A DNA stretch of 64,000 nucleotides from Daphnia carinata (GCF_022539665.2 NC_081335.1:3534001-3598000), one strand, 5' to 3'; shown: positions 11,501-23,730, counted from the first letter of the stretch. Notes: generated from the letters alone by a model not told the origin. A program made the numbers and translations.

Positions 11501-14500
11501 TAAGTCTACTGTTAATGTCTAACGCCCCTCAAACCTTTTGGAAAAAATTTGCCGGTGGCACTTGGTTCGATCCTGATCATCAAGTAGCTACGTTTACGCA
11601 TAACCTGATCAGTTCACTTACAAAAATACCGCCGTCGTCTCCTTTGCTAAAGGAATTGTAATGATATATTGACAATTTTTTTAAAATTAACATTAAAATA
11701 GTTGATTGGTGACTTGCAAATTGCAGGATCAAGAAAGCTACAATCGCCTGGCCTATGGTTAAACCTGCGTCAACGGACCAATCTTATTTCTTCCCTGACA
11801 TTCGGTCTTCCTATCTGGACGAAGGTATTGCTGTGATGATACATAATCCAACCTACCGTGTCTCCGACGAGCGATGGCCCGTCTTTATGGCTAACCGTTA
11901 TTTCTACCAACTGGGCCCGTTCTCTGCTGAAGCACTTAACGTAAGTCAAAACAATGCTTTCAAATCTTTCAGAGCTTAAAGCTTTGTTTAAAAATTACGT
12001 ATAGGTTTACCTGTGGAATTACAACATGTCAGATATTTGGCAAAACGTTTTGGACAAAATTTACGTTGGTAGTACGACCTCAAAGGAAGAAAACATTGAA
12101 AAGTTAAAGGTGATTTGGGATGAATTGAACGCCACCCCACGCCCGGCTGACAAACGTGCCGGACTTCTACATTTCAGCCTAATGGGGTCAATTAATCGTT
12201 TCATCGATTTGGAAAAATTGGGAAATTCTATTCCAGTTTTATTGGCTAGCCTTGAAAAGTACCAGAACATGCCCTACGAAGTCAGCGTCACCAAGTACCG
12301 CATGTTGGCTGAATACAACGTCCGTTTCCCCACCGAACTGGGGCTGCCCATGCGATTTTTAGCTACTCTGCCTCTCCTGATGTCCGTCCAAGGCAGTCTG
12401 AAGAGTGATGGAAAGGGCGGAATCAAATCGTGCATTAATGCGGAATTCAGCTTGAAATTGAGTTCAGAAATTCGTGTTGATATTCCGTTCAACGGCAAGT
12501 TCATCGCTACTGGAGTGGACGTCAGAGTAGATTTCCGTCCTCCCAGTGAACTGCACTTCAACTATAAAGTGCCTGGCCAGATCAAGATGACTTGGATACC
12601 GGGCAAGAAATTGAAATCCTTTTTTTATTACCACGTCTTTCCCTACACTGTCACCAGTGACTTGACCAAAAGCTTTACACCAATTCTAGAAGATCATGGA
12701 ACAAACAACATCGTCCTTATTGACAAACCAATTGTGCATAGATTGCCAATTGGTGATCGTTACGGCGTCAACATCCAGCTGGCTGAAAATGTTCATATGG
12801 TAAATTCCGATAAAATGGTTTGGTGGCAGTGGTTTCAAAAATGGAACTTTAATGGCTTGTTCAATCTCGGCTTCGTTCCCCTAGAACTCCGCGGTCGTCA
12901 TCACGCTTTATTTTATGATCCATCTGGAACCCGTGCGCGTTCAGTTACTTTCTACTTCCAATACCAGCACGCCACAAAGTCAAGTAAAAACACCCGGATT
13001 TACGAGTCGGGATTACGCGAATCGAGAACTGCCGCGGAGGCTGATTTAATCAGCCCAGTTTTTCCAGAATTTTGTCCTGTTCTTGGACGCCTCTTTAAGG
13101 ATCTGGAATGTGGCACTGCTCACTTATTAAGGGCTGGAATCATTACCGAACAGAAGAATGGAACGTTCATCCACTTCAACCTTATTGTTGGTGCGTCCAA
13201 GGATGCCTGGAACACTAAGGATTTCACCGATATCCAAATCGAGAAGTATACTACGGGCAACGTTCCAGCAACGAAGGAGGTTGATTATTCCATATGTTAC
13301 ACATCAAACCGCACTTGGAATAACCCTAACACCTACGGCTTTAGCAAAAATGTTCTACAGTTGGATGATGAGAAAAGAATAGCGTTTGGAGAACATTGCA
13401 ATCAATCGGAAATTCGTCTAACAACCAAAGCTTATCGTGATCGGGAAGCTGCAAATGCAGCTTCAGAAAGTCAACAGTGCTTTAAGGATCATCCCATTTT
13501 GTACTTGTACGTAAGCTCGGAATGTACCGAGGCACAACGCATGGATCAAACTTACAACAATTACGAAGTTATTGCCGAAACCCAAAACTTGTCGGAGACT
13601 GCTAACTACTGGATCAACACTGTTCGTCAATGGATTAATTACAAACTGTATCCTTTCACCGTGAGACATATCCAAGGACAATCCAACGCTGCCAATCGTT
13701 CTACCCTGACCATCAAGCGTGATTTCAACACTGGAACCAGCAACATAACCTTCGTTCGTCCCACTGAAACTGTCGTTGCTGTCAATGTCCGCCCTGGAGA
13801 CGAAACTGTTAACCAATGGGCTCGTTTCTCACCACTGACGTTTGCGTATTCCAAAATCTTTTATCCATTGAATGCTGGTAGAAACTTCTTCCGTGAGGCT
13901 TCCAGGTTGAGCTCAGGAGGCATTTCAGAAGCCAAATGCGTGATTGGACATGATAATGTGCATACCTACGACGATGTTGTCTACAACTACACCATCAACG
14001 ATTGTCCCCATGTTTTGATGACGGACTGTCGGAAAGAATCGATGATCGCCGTTATTGCCCGAGAGGGTGATGGAGGAAAAATTGCCACTGTCATTAATGG
14101 CCAGGACATTATTGAGTTGAATCCAACAGGTGATGTCACCGTTAATGGAGGGAAGACTGTTTACACAAGTTTGCGCAATCGAGGTCGTATTGAAATTCGT
14201 TCTCCTGGATTGAAAGCTATGGTGGCTGTTATTTACAAGGAAGACGGGCATCCTGTCATGGAAATGAAACACTTAAACATGATCATCAGGATCCATTCAA
14301 GTGAAATGGAGCTGAGTGCTCCCCAACATCTGCGAGGGCGTCTCTGTGGATTGTGCGGAGATTTCAACCAACAAACTCTTGGCGAATTAAAAACCCCCGA
14401 TCGATGTGTCGTTTCCACAGGTGACCTTATGGCCGCTAGCTTCAAGGTATACATGTCGTATTCTTACAATTCGTTTCATAACTAATGTGAAACACTTCAA

Positions 14501-14629
14501 CAGCTGAAAGCCGAACGGGACTGTTCTCCCATCAACGATGAGATCTCACGTCGTTTGAAAAAGGAAACGGAAGTTTGTCAATCGGCTGACCAGTTTAATC
14601 ACGTTCACTTAGTTGACGACCTTATATAG
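8573..14629 (+). CDS. Vitellogenin-like large lipid transfer protein
   Basis: Secreted yolk-precursor or lipoprotein that would carry lipid through the haemolymph to oocytes. Fourteen exons: 8573–8606, 8728–8751, 9059–9204, 9265–9426, 9589–9759, 9823–10065, 10133–10392, 10450–10689, 10759–10927, 10992–11381, 11434–11657, 11727–11940, 12005–14446 and 14504–14629. Phases agree throughout and give 1,614 residues. The first two exons, one only 24 nt long, together encode the signal peptide (MVKIQLFLFVFSSVFYLIFA), and the mature chain begins WEPGTQYVYKY, a vitellogenin N-terminal start. The lipid-transfer module covers roughly residues 20–650, followed by the DUF1943-type region. A von Willebrand type D domain occupies about 1403–1543 and contains CGLCGDFN. 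Some Daphnia vitellogenins are reported to carry an N-terminal superoxide-dismutase-like domain; none is seen here, so this may be another family member. Confidence 0.93.
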
Positions 14630-17600
14630 GTATCTGTCGGAATCCCTATTTGGATGTAGCTGTCGGCAGGTGAAATGGTTACCTACTTCTAACCTTGATT
14701 TTATGAGGTATTCTCAATGTTTTATTCAAGATTTGGATCCTTAGCCTGTGTGTGTGTATGTATTTCCAAGTTGTTTAGAAAATCTTATTCAGAGAGCAAG
14801 TGCAAAGCACTAACGGATCTTTTGCCTTTGTTTGAATGAGAAATGGTTTCGTAGGTTAAAAGGCATTTGTAGTTGAATCAGGAATTCGATCTATTGAGAT
14901 AATGCTTTTGATTCTGTAGTTCCAAGTCGTTGAAGGAAACGTGCTTGGAAATATAGTAGAGTTTCTTATTCTTGGCGCCCTACCTACTTTATCTTCATCA
15001 AATGATCTATTTGCTCTAAATTTATAGCTTTTCTTTTTAAATTATTTAATTACTTCGCAGATAGATCAGATTTTAACGAGAGGCTGTCTCATTCTAAGCT
15101 TTTCAGCTTACCAAGCATTAACAGTTGATATCCAGGAAAATAGGAGATGGAATGCAAATCTTGTTAAAATAGCTTACACGTCTTGAATTCGTTTAACAAG
15201 AGGCTGAAACAATACTGGACATAACGCTGCATACCAATGTTCGACGCAGCCGTTCCCATCGCCACGGATATGTAAGTATAAATTAACCTACATTTCATGT
15301 GTGATAGATTCACCTCATCGATTGAAATAGGAAATCGAACAGGTAAGCGATTGTTCAAAAGTTTATTCTTCACTGTAATACAGAGGAGGGAGGGGGTTTC
15401 TGGCAATAATAGAAAATGAAATAGCATTTGACGGATAGATGCTGACTGTGGAAGAAGAGACTTTTGTCCTTGCCGTAAGAATCTTTCAGCATTCATATTA
15501 GTGAAATCAAGAGATTGTAGGAGATTGCCTCTTTTGACTTTAATCTTGTTCCGGCGAAATCATTTTCATAATTGTAAGAATACGTAATTGTTTCATTCTT
15601 TCCGTACAGTGTATTATAGTCGTTGGAGGCTGTTAGTGCGCAATTCACACTGGTAGAAGTTAAACTTGGCGCTTATCACACCGTTTCAAGGTAAGGGTGG
15701 CATTATGTCGTCATTACGTTTCATATTCTTAAAGATTTTTTTTTTTGCACTTAAGCCTCTTTAAACGTATTTAAAATTATCTGTTGCGAAAATCTAATTC
15801 GGAATAGATATCCGGAATGGAAAAAGTCCCTCGCTAATCTTGGTGTTTAATTAGGGTAGTTCCAAATCCACGCAATAGTATGAGCTTAGCGTTTCGTTAT
15901 TTCGTTAGAAGATAAAAGGATTTTTTTTTCAGTCCTGGAAATTGCTAACCATCCAACGAAGATTAATTATTGTTTGGGCTTTTAGGTTTAGATGCAAATC
16001 CTTACACAATAGCCTACAGCCCTTTAACTCTCTAGCATTGACTCGTATTTATGCTTTGGTGGTCCTGTCTTTCATTTCGCTAGAAAATCCCATCGAAATT
16101 TTAACTCCATACATTTTTTAAATTCTTCGCAACCAACACAATACGCACTTTTCATACGACGCGAGTTTCTCTATTGTATCTCGATATTATCTGGCTCATA
16201 GTTTTAACATGGTGTCGTAGTTGATAATTGTCCGCTTCATAAATAACGTGTAGACTTTTACGTTTATGTCATATCTCACAGATTTAACCTTCGCGTTGCT
16301 GTAATAAATGTTCTCTACGTGACCTCAAACTGGAAAGTGGCACTGCAAACAATCTCGCAACCGTCTTAGGGATTTTTTTTGCGCAACAAGTAATCACGTA
16401 GTATATAACGGTGGTCTGCGTGAATTTCCTATATTCCACTTGCAGTCATAAAGCTCACGTCTGCAGAAAACGGGAAACGCTAACCAAAAACGGAGCAACT
16501 CCATACCGTAACGTGTCGTGCCTGAATGGTCGTGCCTCGCCTACAGTACTTCATCCAAGTTAGTATCTGTTGCAAGTATTAAATAAGAAAAGTTTTTTTT
16601 TTTTTTTAGATGTTCTTTGATCTTTAACTTGTCACGTTCAGTAAAAAGCTGCCTTTGGTTTTCAAATTCCATGATAGACGTAGATAAAAGAAAACGCTGT
16701 CAACCTATCAAACTGAAGAAACAAAATAATTGCCAGGGGTTATTCCCTGGCAATTGTTGTTAGATAAACCAAAGGTCGTACGAAATAACGTAAGGTCCAT
16801 TCACGTTATCCTGCATTTTGTTGTTCCTAGTCCGTTGCAAGTGTCACATGTTTACCGAGTTTTTGTTTGATACGTCGTCACACCTTCTGGAGATCTGTAA
16901 GATACCGTCGGTGTTGCGTATAGGTGACAAAAATGTCAGTATGCTATTTGAATTAGATAGCAAACAATGGTCATTCGGTATTTTCATGAATTACGGACGT
17001 GGGTGTGCTAGAAGGAAACAAACAATTTACGTTGAGCATCCAACCGTTGCCGGTCTCTTTGTAAAATTTTATGTTTCACAGCAAAACAAATTGATGCCTT
17101 ACAAAACCAAGAAATTAACATTTAAAAATCTCAATAGACATCAGTTTAAAAAAAAGTTTAACATGCGGAACAGAAGCTAACTCTAGGCGATGTTCCAAAA
17201 CCTAATCGGTTTTGGTGCTGAAGGCTTTCCAAGAAGGGAAAACCCAGTACCCACAGATCGATTACGTCATGCAAGTTGCTCGACCACCTTGCCAGGGAAA
17301 ACCCGGTCTTGTAAACGCTTTTTCCCGTTCGTTTAAAGGAAAAAGAGGGAGCTATAACAAGAAAGCATCTTCGTTTTTAAGAATGCTTGAACTAATTGAC
17401 ATTAGCAATGATGTTCATACCAAAAACGATTCTGAAAGGCTGACGTAGGAGGGATAAGGTTTTTTTTTCTAGACCTGCCCCCCCCCCCCTTGAAAAATGT
17501 GCTATCAGGGTAATTTACATCAACGTACAAAAATGTCTTGCGTTTTGTCGATGCGTCGGTATTATTAAACGTTACGATAATACTCGGATAAGTAAGCTTT

Positions 17601-17851
17601 CACACCAACAGTAAATGTTACCTTTTTATAAATGCTTATCATTTGAAGCACGCTGACGATCTGAGTATGTGCCATATCTATGAATTTCATTTCATCCAAA
17701 CGGCAGTAAGCACAGAGCGTTCGCTGGAGAAACATCTGTCTCTGTTCAACTTTGTTTTTTAAAGCAGTGTGTATTTTTTCCTTTTCACATAGATTGCTAT
17801 TTCACCGTTAGTTGAACAAAATCATCTGTTATTACGATTACAGTCGTAAGC
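14630..17851. other. Intergenic stretch, no supported gene
   Basis: This 3.2-kb interval between the vitellogenin-like gene and the UNC93-like gene holds AT-rich sequence with short T runs and a C homopolymer near 17479–17490. Open frames at 16818–17180 (120 codons) and 17212–17448 (78 codons) have no recognisable domain, splice logic or family resemblance. A perfect hairpin at 16728–16755 is listed separately. The last few hundred bases should contain the UNC93-like promoter, but I see no clear core element. Confidence 0.6.
16728..16755. repeat. Perfect 11-bp hairpin
   Basis: AATTGCCAGGG is followed by a 6-nt loop (GTTATT) and its exact reverse complement. It stands alone in intergenic DNA, 1.1 kb before the next gene, and no transposon ends are visible around it. 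Confidence 0.85.
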
Positions 17852-20072
17852 ATGGGTAATTCCGAAGAAGTAACAGCTGGAGAGGTGAATGAAGGATACG
17901 TGCCGACGGAAGAAAAAGTTAAAGAAGATGAGCCTCCACCGTATTCATCAGGTACGTTATCAAATACAGTAGTTTAAAGATTTTAAGATTCTTTGGCTTG
18001 AAAATAAGGATTATGATTACGTATTTTGCTAGACGAGAAACAAAATGAAACATCTGTGCCGGTCGACGTCGAAACGAGAAATTATAACCCAAATTTCCAG
18101 AATGAGAACGATGGAATGCGAAACATTGGTTCAATGTCGGCATTTGAAATCAATCAGGAAAAAATGCGGATTTGGAAGAATGTCGCTGTAATCAGCGTGT
18201 CCTTTATGTGCCTCTTTACAGCATTTAATTCAGTGGGCAACCTTCAGGTAAATCTTAATCTACTTTCACTTGTTTCGTGCAATTATTTTAATGATTTGTT
18301 TGGCGTATGAAGAGTTCCATCAACGCGGACGCAGGTTTGGGTACTACAGCCTCGGCCACCATTTACGTCGCTTTGATTGTGTCCTGTATGTTTGTCCCTA
18401 CTTGGTTAATCAAGACGATCAAGTGCAAGTGGACCATGGTCTTCTGTCAACTGTGTTACTCAGTTTACATCATCGCCCAATTTTGGCCATCTTTCGCAAC
18501 GCTCATTCCTGCCGCCATTATCCTTGGAATTGGAGCCGCACCTATGGTTATTAATAATTTTTAAGTTGTAATAGTGCTAATACCTTCACAAAATGTTTTG
18601 CGAAATAATTTTTTAACATTTGATTTCGACGTTTTCTTTAACTTTCAGTGGTCGGCGAAATGCACTTACCTAACCCAGGTGAGAACATATTTTCTTAGAG
18701 CCACTACTCGCTAATTATTCTTTTATTGCTTCATAATAAGAAAGAAAATGTGGTTTCAAAACGATTTAAAATAATTTACAGGTCGGAAATCGGTATGCGG
18801 CCTTAATTGGAGACAAATCAGCTGAGCCCAGTATAACCCGGTTCTTCGGTTTCTTTTTTATGGTCTTTCAGACGTCACAAATTTGGGGAAATCTTATCAG
18901 CTCACTTGGTATGCAACACGAGAGATTTATATATTGAGTATAATTTTATCTCATTAATCTTGCTTGTTGACACTTGCTTACGGTAAATAGTGTTGTCAAT
19001 GGACAAAGCCAACGAGACGATCGTAGATGATGAACTTTTGGAATACTGTGGCGCAAATTTTTGCAATAGCCGAAATCTTACCAACATAACAGGAGACGGA
19101 AGCGTTGCTTCACCCTTGGCGCGACCTGATGAAGATAAAATTCAAATGTTGACGGGCATCCTTCTCGGTTTCGCTTTACTTGCTTCATTAATTATGGCTC
19201 TTTTGGTTGACCCTCTTTCCAGGTATAGCTGAAGTGCCATTGTCCTAGCATAGAAATTTACTATTATAACTTTTTTCGCCTTAAGGTATGGTGAAGAAGC
19301 GCGCCAAGGAAGTAGTACTGGAAAAACTGGAGTCGAATTGCTACTCGCCACCTTTCAACATATGAAAAATCCGTACCAATTACTCATTATTCCATTGACT
19401 CTTTGGTCAGGTTTCGAGCAAGCATTCCTTACAGCTGATTTCACCGCGGTAACATATGCCTCATTGATGTGAGCTACGTATAACTGGCGAGAACTTTGCT
19501 AACTTTGTACAATCCAATGTCATAGGCGTACATTTCGTGCTCATGGGGAGTGCAGCATGTCGGATTCGTACTGATCTGTTACGGTGCGGCTGACGCTGTC
19601 GGATCCATCACTTGCGGCTGGGTAGTCAAGCTAGTGGGGCGAATACCGATCTTCATTTTTGGTGCACTGCTCAATGCAGGATTGATCATAGCCCTCTTTT
19701 TGTGGCCACCAAATCCTGCTAACTCTGCAGTCTTTTTCGTCATCGCAGCCTTTTGGGGTCTGGCGGATTCCATCTGGCAAACACAAATCAACTGTAAGTA
19801 TTTAGTCTCAATCAAGCTAGATATAAATATTCACCTGTTTTTATTACACAGCGTTCTACGGCGTCATCTTTGCTGGATCAGAAGAAGCAGCGTTTAGCAA
19901 CTATCGACTTTGGGAGAGTTTGGGCTTCGCAATCGCATTCGCGTACAGCTATGCGTTGTGTGCTAACGCCAAACTTTGGGTACTTGTTGGAATCCTCATA
20001 GCCGGAATGACTGGCTACTTTACAATTGAAATGATAGAGAGCAAAAAGTTCAAAAAGACAAGAAAAGAATAA
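17852..20072 (+). CDS. UNC93-like multipass membrane protein
   Basis: UNC-93 family protein of the major facilitator fold; relatives regulate K+ channels in nematodes or traffic Toll-like receptors in vertebrates, and the arthropod members are poorly characterised. Exons 17852–17951, 18033–18247, 18313–18546, 18649–18678, 18782–18908, 18991–19222, 19286–19448, 19526–19793 and 19852–20072 give 529 residues with consistent phases. The N-terminus is acidic and cytosolic (MGNSEEVTAGEV), then about eleven hydrophobic helices follow. Typical family stretches include FTAFNSVGNLQ, WSAKCTYLTQ, QTSQIWGNLISS, CYGAADAVGS and a C-terminal FSNYRLWESLGF. The fourth exon is only 30 nt and encodes WSAKCTYLTQ. 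An AATAAA at about 20339 lies between this gene and the convergent MESH1 gene. Confidence 0.9.
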
Positions 20073-20366
20073 CCCCAAGCACAAAAAAGTTGCAATCCTT
20101 ATGAACATCAATTCTACAGAAACTGGATGATATGCTATAGAAATGTCATGTATTATGTAAATTATCTTAAGGTGTGACAAACCAGGTAGAATTGTAAAAA
20201 TCTACTTTTTTCTGAAAAAATAAGAAATATATATGTAAATGTACATTCATGGGCTAGTTGGCAACATGACTTTGTTTCTTAAAATGACTACTTTTTCCTA
20301 CCTGTTGTAAGACAGCATAATGCCATGTTTTTGCATACAATAAAATATATCATACTTATTGTTTAT

Positions 20367-20974
20367 TTACATTAATCCCTTTGCAGTAAATATTTTATCC
20401 AATTCACTTTCAATGATAGGACATGTTCCACGCAAGCCATCTACAACCATTTTGGACCACTTGAAATATTCTTCACAACGTTTAGATGACCAACCTCTAG
20501 GTGTACCTTTGCATAAATCTCTTAGATTGTACAATTTGTCAGCTAATTTCACCGCCTTAGCCTCTGGACTGGATGTGGGAGCATGAACAATCTGCAATCT
20601 TTTCCTTTCTTCGCTTGGGAGGCTTTTGTCGTCAGTTACCTCTCTCACAACATTTGTGACAGCTTTGCCAAACTTTTTCTCCAGCTCTTCAAAAGTCGTA
20701 TCAGTATCTTCGACAGTGTCGTGTAGAAGGGCAGCTTGCAAAATGACTATATCTTGGATGCCAGCTTCACGAGTCAAAATTCTAGCTACACCTACATATA
20801 GAATATCCGTTAAATAGTCAAATTTGTGTTAGCTGTAGGAAGAAAATCTACACAACCTATGGGATGATTGATGTACGGAGTAGAATCGCTATCCTTTCGT
20901 CTTTGGTTCCGATGTTTTATTGCTGCAAAATCCACACATTCTATTAGGTTTATCAGAACATCTCCTTCCGCCAT
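20367..20974 (-). CDS. Mesh1: MESH1-like (p)ppGpp/NADPH hydrolase (HDDC3 family)
   Basis: Metazoan SpoT homologue 1, an HD-domain pyrophosphohydrolase that hydrolyses ppGpp in vitro and, in human cells, NADPH. Two exons, 20857–20974 and 20367–20791, give 180 residues, almost the same as human MESH1 (179). The metal-binding HD motif is present as LLHDTVEDTDTT, with the upstream histidine context KHRNQRRKDSD and INHPIGVA, and KLADKLYNLRDL further on. The start ATG at 20974 gives the expected N-terminus (MAEGDVLINLIECVDFAA). The gene is convergent with the UNC93-like gene, 294 nt between stop codons. Confidence 0.95.
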
Positions 20975-21078
20975 GACTTGTCAACTTTACTCTAAAGAGT
21001 CTAAACAATAACAACGACAAAATATTCCAGAACTTAACGTTACATGGCACTAGGAATGGTAACTACTTAGAAATAAGG

Positions 21079-21134
21079 TATGGCAATCCGTTTTACCCAA
21101 AAAAAAAAGAAAAATATCTATGGCAATCCGTTTT

Positions 21135-21199
<65 letters not shown>
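21079..21199 (+). repeat. Short direct repeat pair and 61-nt A tract
   Basis: The 18-mer TATGGCAATCCGTTTTAC occurs at 21079–21096 and again at 21119–21136, each followed by an A-rich run; the second is followed by about 61 A at 21139–21199. A third copy in the same orientation is at 25839–25856. The layout resembles A-tailed dispersed repeats at the border of the palindrome block. Confidence 0.8.
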
Positions 21200-21202
<3 letters not shown>

Positions 21203-21308
21203 CACTTTTTACTATTTTTTTCTACCCGTAGCCATCTACCAGTCGGTTTCGTTATTACAGGCATGTAAGCAATTTGAGTTAATTGTATCCTATTAGCAGT
21301 TAATTGAG

Positions 21309-21364
21309 TAGCGTGGCTGGAGAAAAACGCGTGGCTGGAGAAAAATTCGTGGCTGGAGAAAAAT
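21309..21364 (+). repeat. Three-unit 18-bp tandem repeat
   Basis: The unit CGTGGCTGGAGAAAAA with two variable bases is repeated three times immediately upstream of the small spliced gene that starts at 21372. It ends 8 nt before that start codon, so it probably lies in its 5' UTR or promoter. Confidence 0.8.
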
Positions 21365-21371
21365 ATTTAAA

Positions 21372-22098
21372 ATGGATAAGATAATAAAAGATAAGGATGG
21401 TAAGTATAAACATTATTTTATTAGTTTTCAATTATTAATTATTGTTTATTAGATAAAATTATGAAGCTGCAGGCTCAATTTTTTCAACAACACAGAATCT
21501 TAGATGACAACAAAACTAAGGATGGTAATATGTAATGATTGTATTTGTGTTCTTTTATTCATTTGTGTTTTTTAGGTCAAACTTTGTGTCTACAAGCTCA
21601 GTTACTGGAAAATAACAAATTAGAACTGGACACTTTAAAAACAGTGAAGGAGGTTTTTCCAAACTCATCCCTAACTGAACGTGAGGATGAGTTGGCATTA
21701 GGCAAACACAGTCAGGTACATAAACTTTTCAAATAAGAATTCCAAATAAGTGTAGAATTTTAACAAACAATTATTTATTGTTTAGTTATTCAGTCCACCA
21801 CCTGACAGTGTGTTAAATTTAAATTCTGTTAGTGCTGCACTAAAAGAATTGTTAGTAATAAGTCCATGCAGCAAAGGAACTGAAGAATTGTGGGACTGTA
21901 TTTGGGCTGAAAATGGGTGTGGTATGGAAACACAGAAATGGCACGAGTTCAACATAAAGCATGAATTAGGTACTCTTTGGTATTTTGTCTATTGGAAAAG
22001 TATTCGTAATGCTATTATTTTGCATTCACAGAATTTTAGCAGGGGATCAAGTCAAGTCTGGAAGTGTAACAGGATGGAAGAGTGAGCCTATAGTTTAA
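21372..22098 (+). CDS. Small spliced gene of unknown function in the palindrome arm
   Basis: Five exons with good splice sites and consistent phases: 21372–21399, 21453–21524, 21576–21715, 21786–21969 and 22040–22098, predicting about 160 residues. The N-terminal half is Lys/Gln/Leu-rich and coiled-coil-like (KIMKLQAQFFQQ, CLQAQLLENNKLELDTLK). The later part contains ELWDCIWAENGCGMETQKW. I do not recognise the family. The 3' part, from about 21908 onward, recurs inverted at 25431 and lower. In the second copy the sequence equivalent to the stop at 22096 is not a stop, so the ancestral frame may have been longer; a further open segment at 22219–22308 (LSQLEASNNSASLAKEQL) could be its next exon. 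It may be a gene carried by a mobile element or a decayed host gene. Confidence 0.5.
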
Positions 22099-22827
22099 AA
22101 AACACTGAGAGTGCATTACCATTAAGGTATGAGGTAAAGTAATAGTGTATGCAAATTGTCTAATGAGAAGTACCATCTTGTGTGAATGAATCCTGATAAC
22201 AGCAATCCTTTATAGTTCTGTCACAGCTAGAAGCCTCAAATAATTCTGCCTCTCTTGCTAAAGAACAACTTGTCCTTTACATTCAGAGTGTTGGTGAAGC
22301 TGGGTACTGAAATGGCCCTAAAGATGTTTCACCTCAATGGCATTGCAGTGATGAACATCATACATGAACTCCTTAGGTATGAAAGGAATTTTCTTGAAAA
22401 TTTTTTGAATTGATGACAAAGCATTTCTCTTCTTTTTTGCAAACCATGTGTAACCTACAAAAAAAAATTTATCGAATAGGAAAGGATTTTCAGCATACTG
22501 GGAACACAACTATCAACAATGCAACATTCTATGGGTGCTATTTTATCATTCAAGAGCCTTATACAATGATTTTCATCTGCAACTTGTATGGCCTTTCCCA
22601 AGCTTCTGCCAGAAGTTGAATCTATGAGTCATGTAAGTCACATGAGCAACAATTGCTATGCTTAATGGTGTTGTTTTTCTTTTCTCAATATAGGTTAATA
22701 GTAACATTGGATCTGAACACATTCTTGGTTGGGGCAAGACACTGAATAAATTACAATGATTGGATGGTTAACATGACATTTCTATATTTCATTCGGATTC
22801 CCGAGACGGTATTTGATATTTAAAAAA

Positions 22828-23292
22828 TTGAAGTGCATATCTGGGCTCCCTTCTTTTCTGAAGCCCCGTTTCCCCTTGACTCATAATAAGCCCGTAGGGG
22901 GTCATGCCCCTACTGTACGGTATATATAAAAACAACATATACCGAGGTTTGGAGGGCTCTGGCCGGAAAGGGGACGTGGGGTGCCGCTTCGTCCGATGAT
23001 GTGTTCACGGAGGGTGACGTGGCTGCCCACAAATCCGAACTAAAGGTTAATCGCTCCTGTAAAAATGTTCCAAATCTTCAGCTCTTCTTCCGGCTTCTCT
23101 TAGCCAATCACCGGGTAATCTTCCCGGTGGGTCAACAAGGCAGTGTCTCCCCCTGCCTGGGTTGACGGCAACTTTTGAAAGGGCTATTGTGCCTTTTTAA
23201 AGTTGCAAAAATAATTGTAACGTACAGAGAATTGTCAATAAAATTTTTTTTATAAAATGTTTTTTGCAAAATTCGTTTCTTTCATTGTCTGT
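22828..23292 (+). other. Conserved structured core, left copy (solo-LTR-like or RNA-gene-like)
   Basis: This copy contains a TATA-like element (GGTATATATAAAA, near 22919) and an AATAAA at 23237–23242, about 315 nt apart. Between them are three consecutive hairpins: CACCGGG/CCCGGTG near 23110, an imperfect stem GTCAAC..AGGCAG with CTGCCT..GTTGAC near 23132–23167, and a long stem GCAACTTT..AAAGG with CCTTT..AAAGTTGC near 23170–23208. The inverted copy at 24046–24510 differs at only about three or four positions. A TATA-to-poly(A)-signal unit fits a solo LTR, but the dense hairpins would also fit a structured non-coding RNA. I recognise no known RNA family. Confidence 0.6.
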
Positions 23293-23497
23293 ATTCGCTG
23301 TGTTCACACGTTACACTTTTTATATTTAGCTTACTTAATTCACCTTTATTGTTTTTGTCACCTTTGATGGAAAGCATTGTTTCCATTGGTTTATCGTTTA
23401 TCTGTAAGTATTATTTATTACATTCTTTGAATCCTTCAACTTAGATTCAAGGAACAATCTGGATATTTTATGAAGTAATTTTGTATTTTGTTTTACT

Positions 23498-23570
23498 CGT
23501 ATGGGAACCGATCCCCAGACATTCAGCATGCAACGCCGATGCTCTAACATTGAGCCACGAGATATATCTA
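23498..23570 (-). other. tRNA-like sequence (tRNA-Ala(TGC)-like relic)
   Basis: On the minus strand it reads as a tRNA-like element with D-arm GTGGCTCAATGTTAGAGC, an anticodon stem TCGGC/GCTGA around GTTGCAT (anticodon TGC) and a T-arm-like GGGGATCGGTTCCC. The acceptor stem pairs poorly, so a functional tRNA is unlikely. It lies at the inner end of the left palindrome arm. Confidence 0.5.
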
Positions 23571-23662
23571 AATGTTTTATTATCGCATATCATATGTTAT
23601 CGTCTAGGATGTTTATGCAGTCTTTCACAAATATATGTTTATCTTTCTATTGCTTCCATAAG

Positions 23663-23730
23663 GTTCTTAGCTCTATGGTAGAGCTTTTATCTGCGATACC
23701 TGTTACCCTGGGTTCAAACCCTCAGTAGAT
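23663..23730 (+). other. tRNA-like sequence in palindrome centre
   Basis: Contains a box-A-like TAGCTCTATGGTAGAGC and a box-B-like GGGTTCAAACCC with the expected spacing. The anticodon stem is mispaired, so it looks like a tRNA relic or tRNA-derived SINE head rather than a working gene. It occupies the unpaired centre of the palindrome. Confidence 0.45.

Noticed and set aside
16818-17448. Two consecutive open frames (120 and 78 codons)
   Set aside because: No recognisable domain, and no splice junction that joins them convincingly.
22828-23292. Assignment of the conserved core to a known snRNA, RNase P or SRP RNA
   Set aside because: I compared it mentally with U1, U2, U4, U3, U12, SRP and RNase P signatures and found no convincing match, so it is left unnamed.
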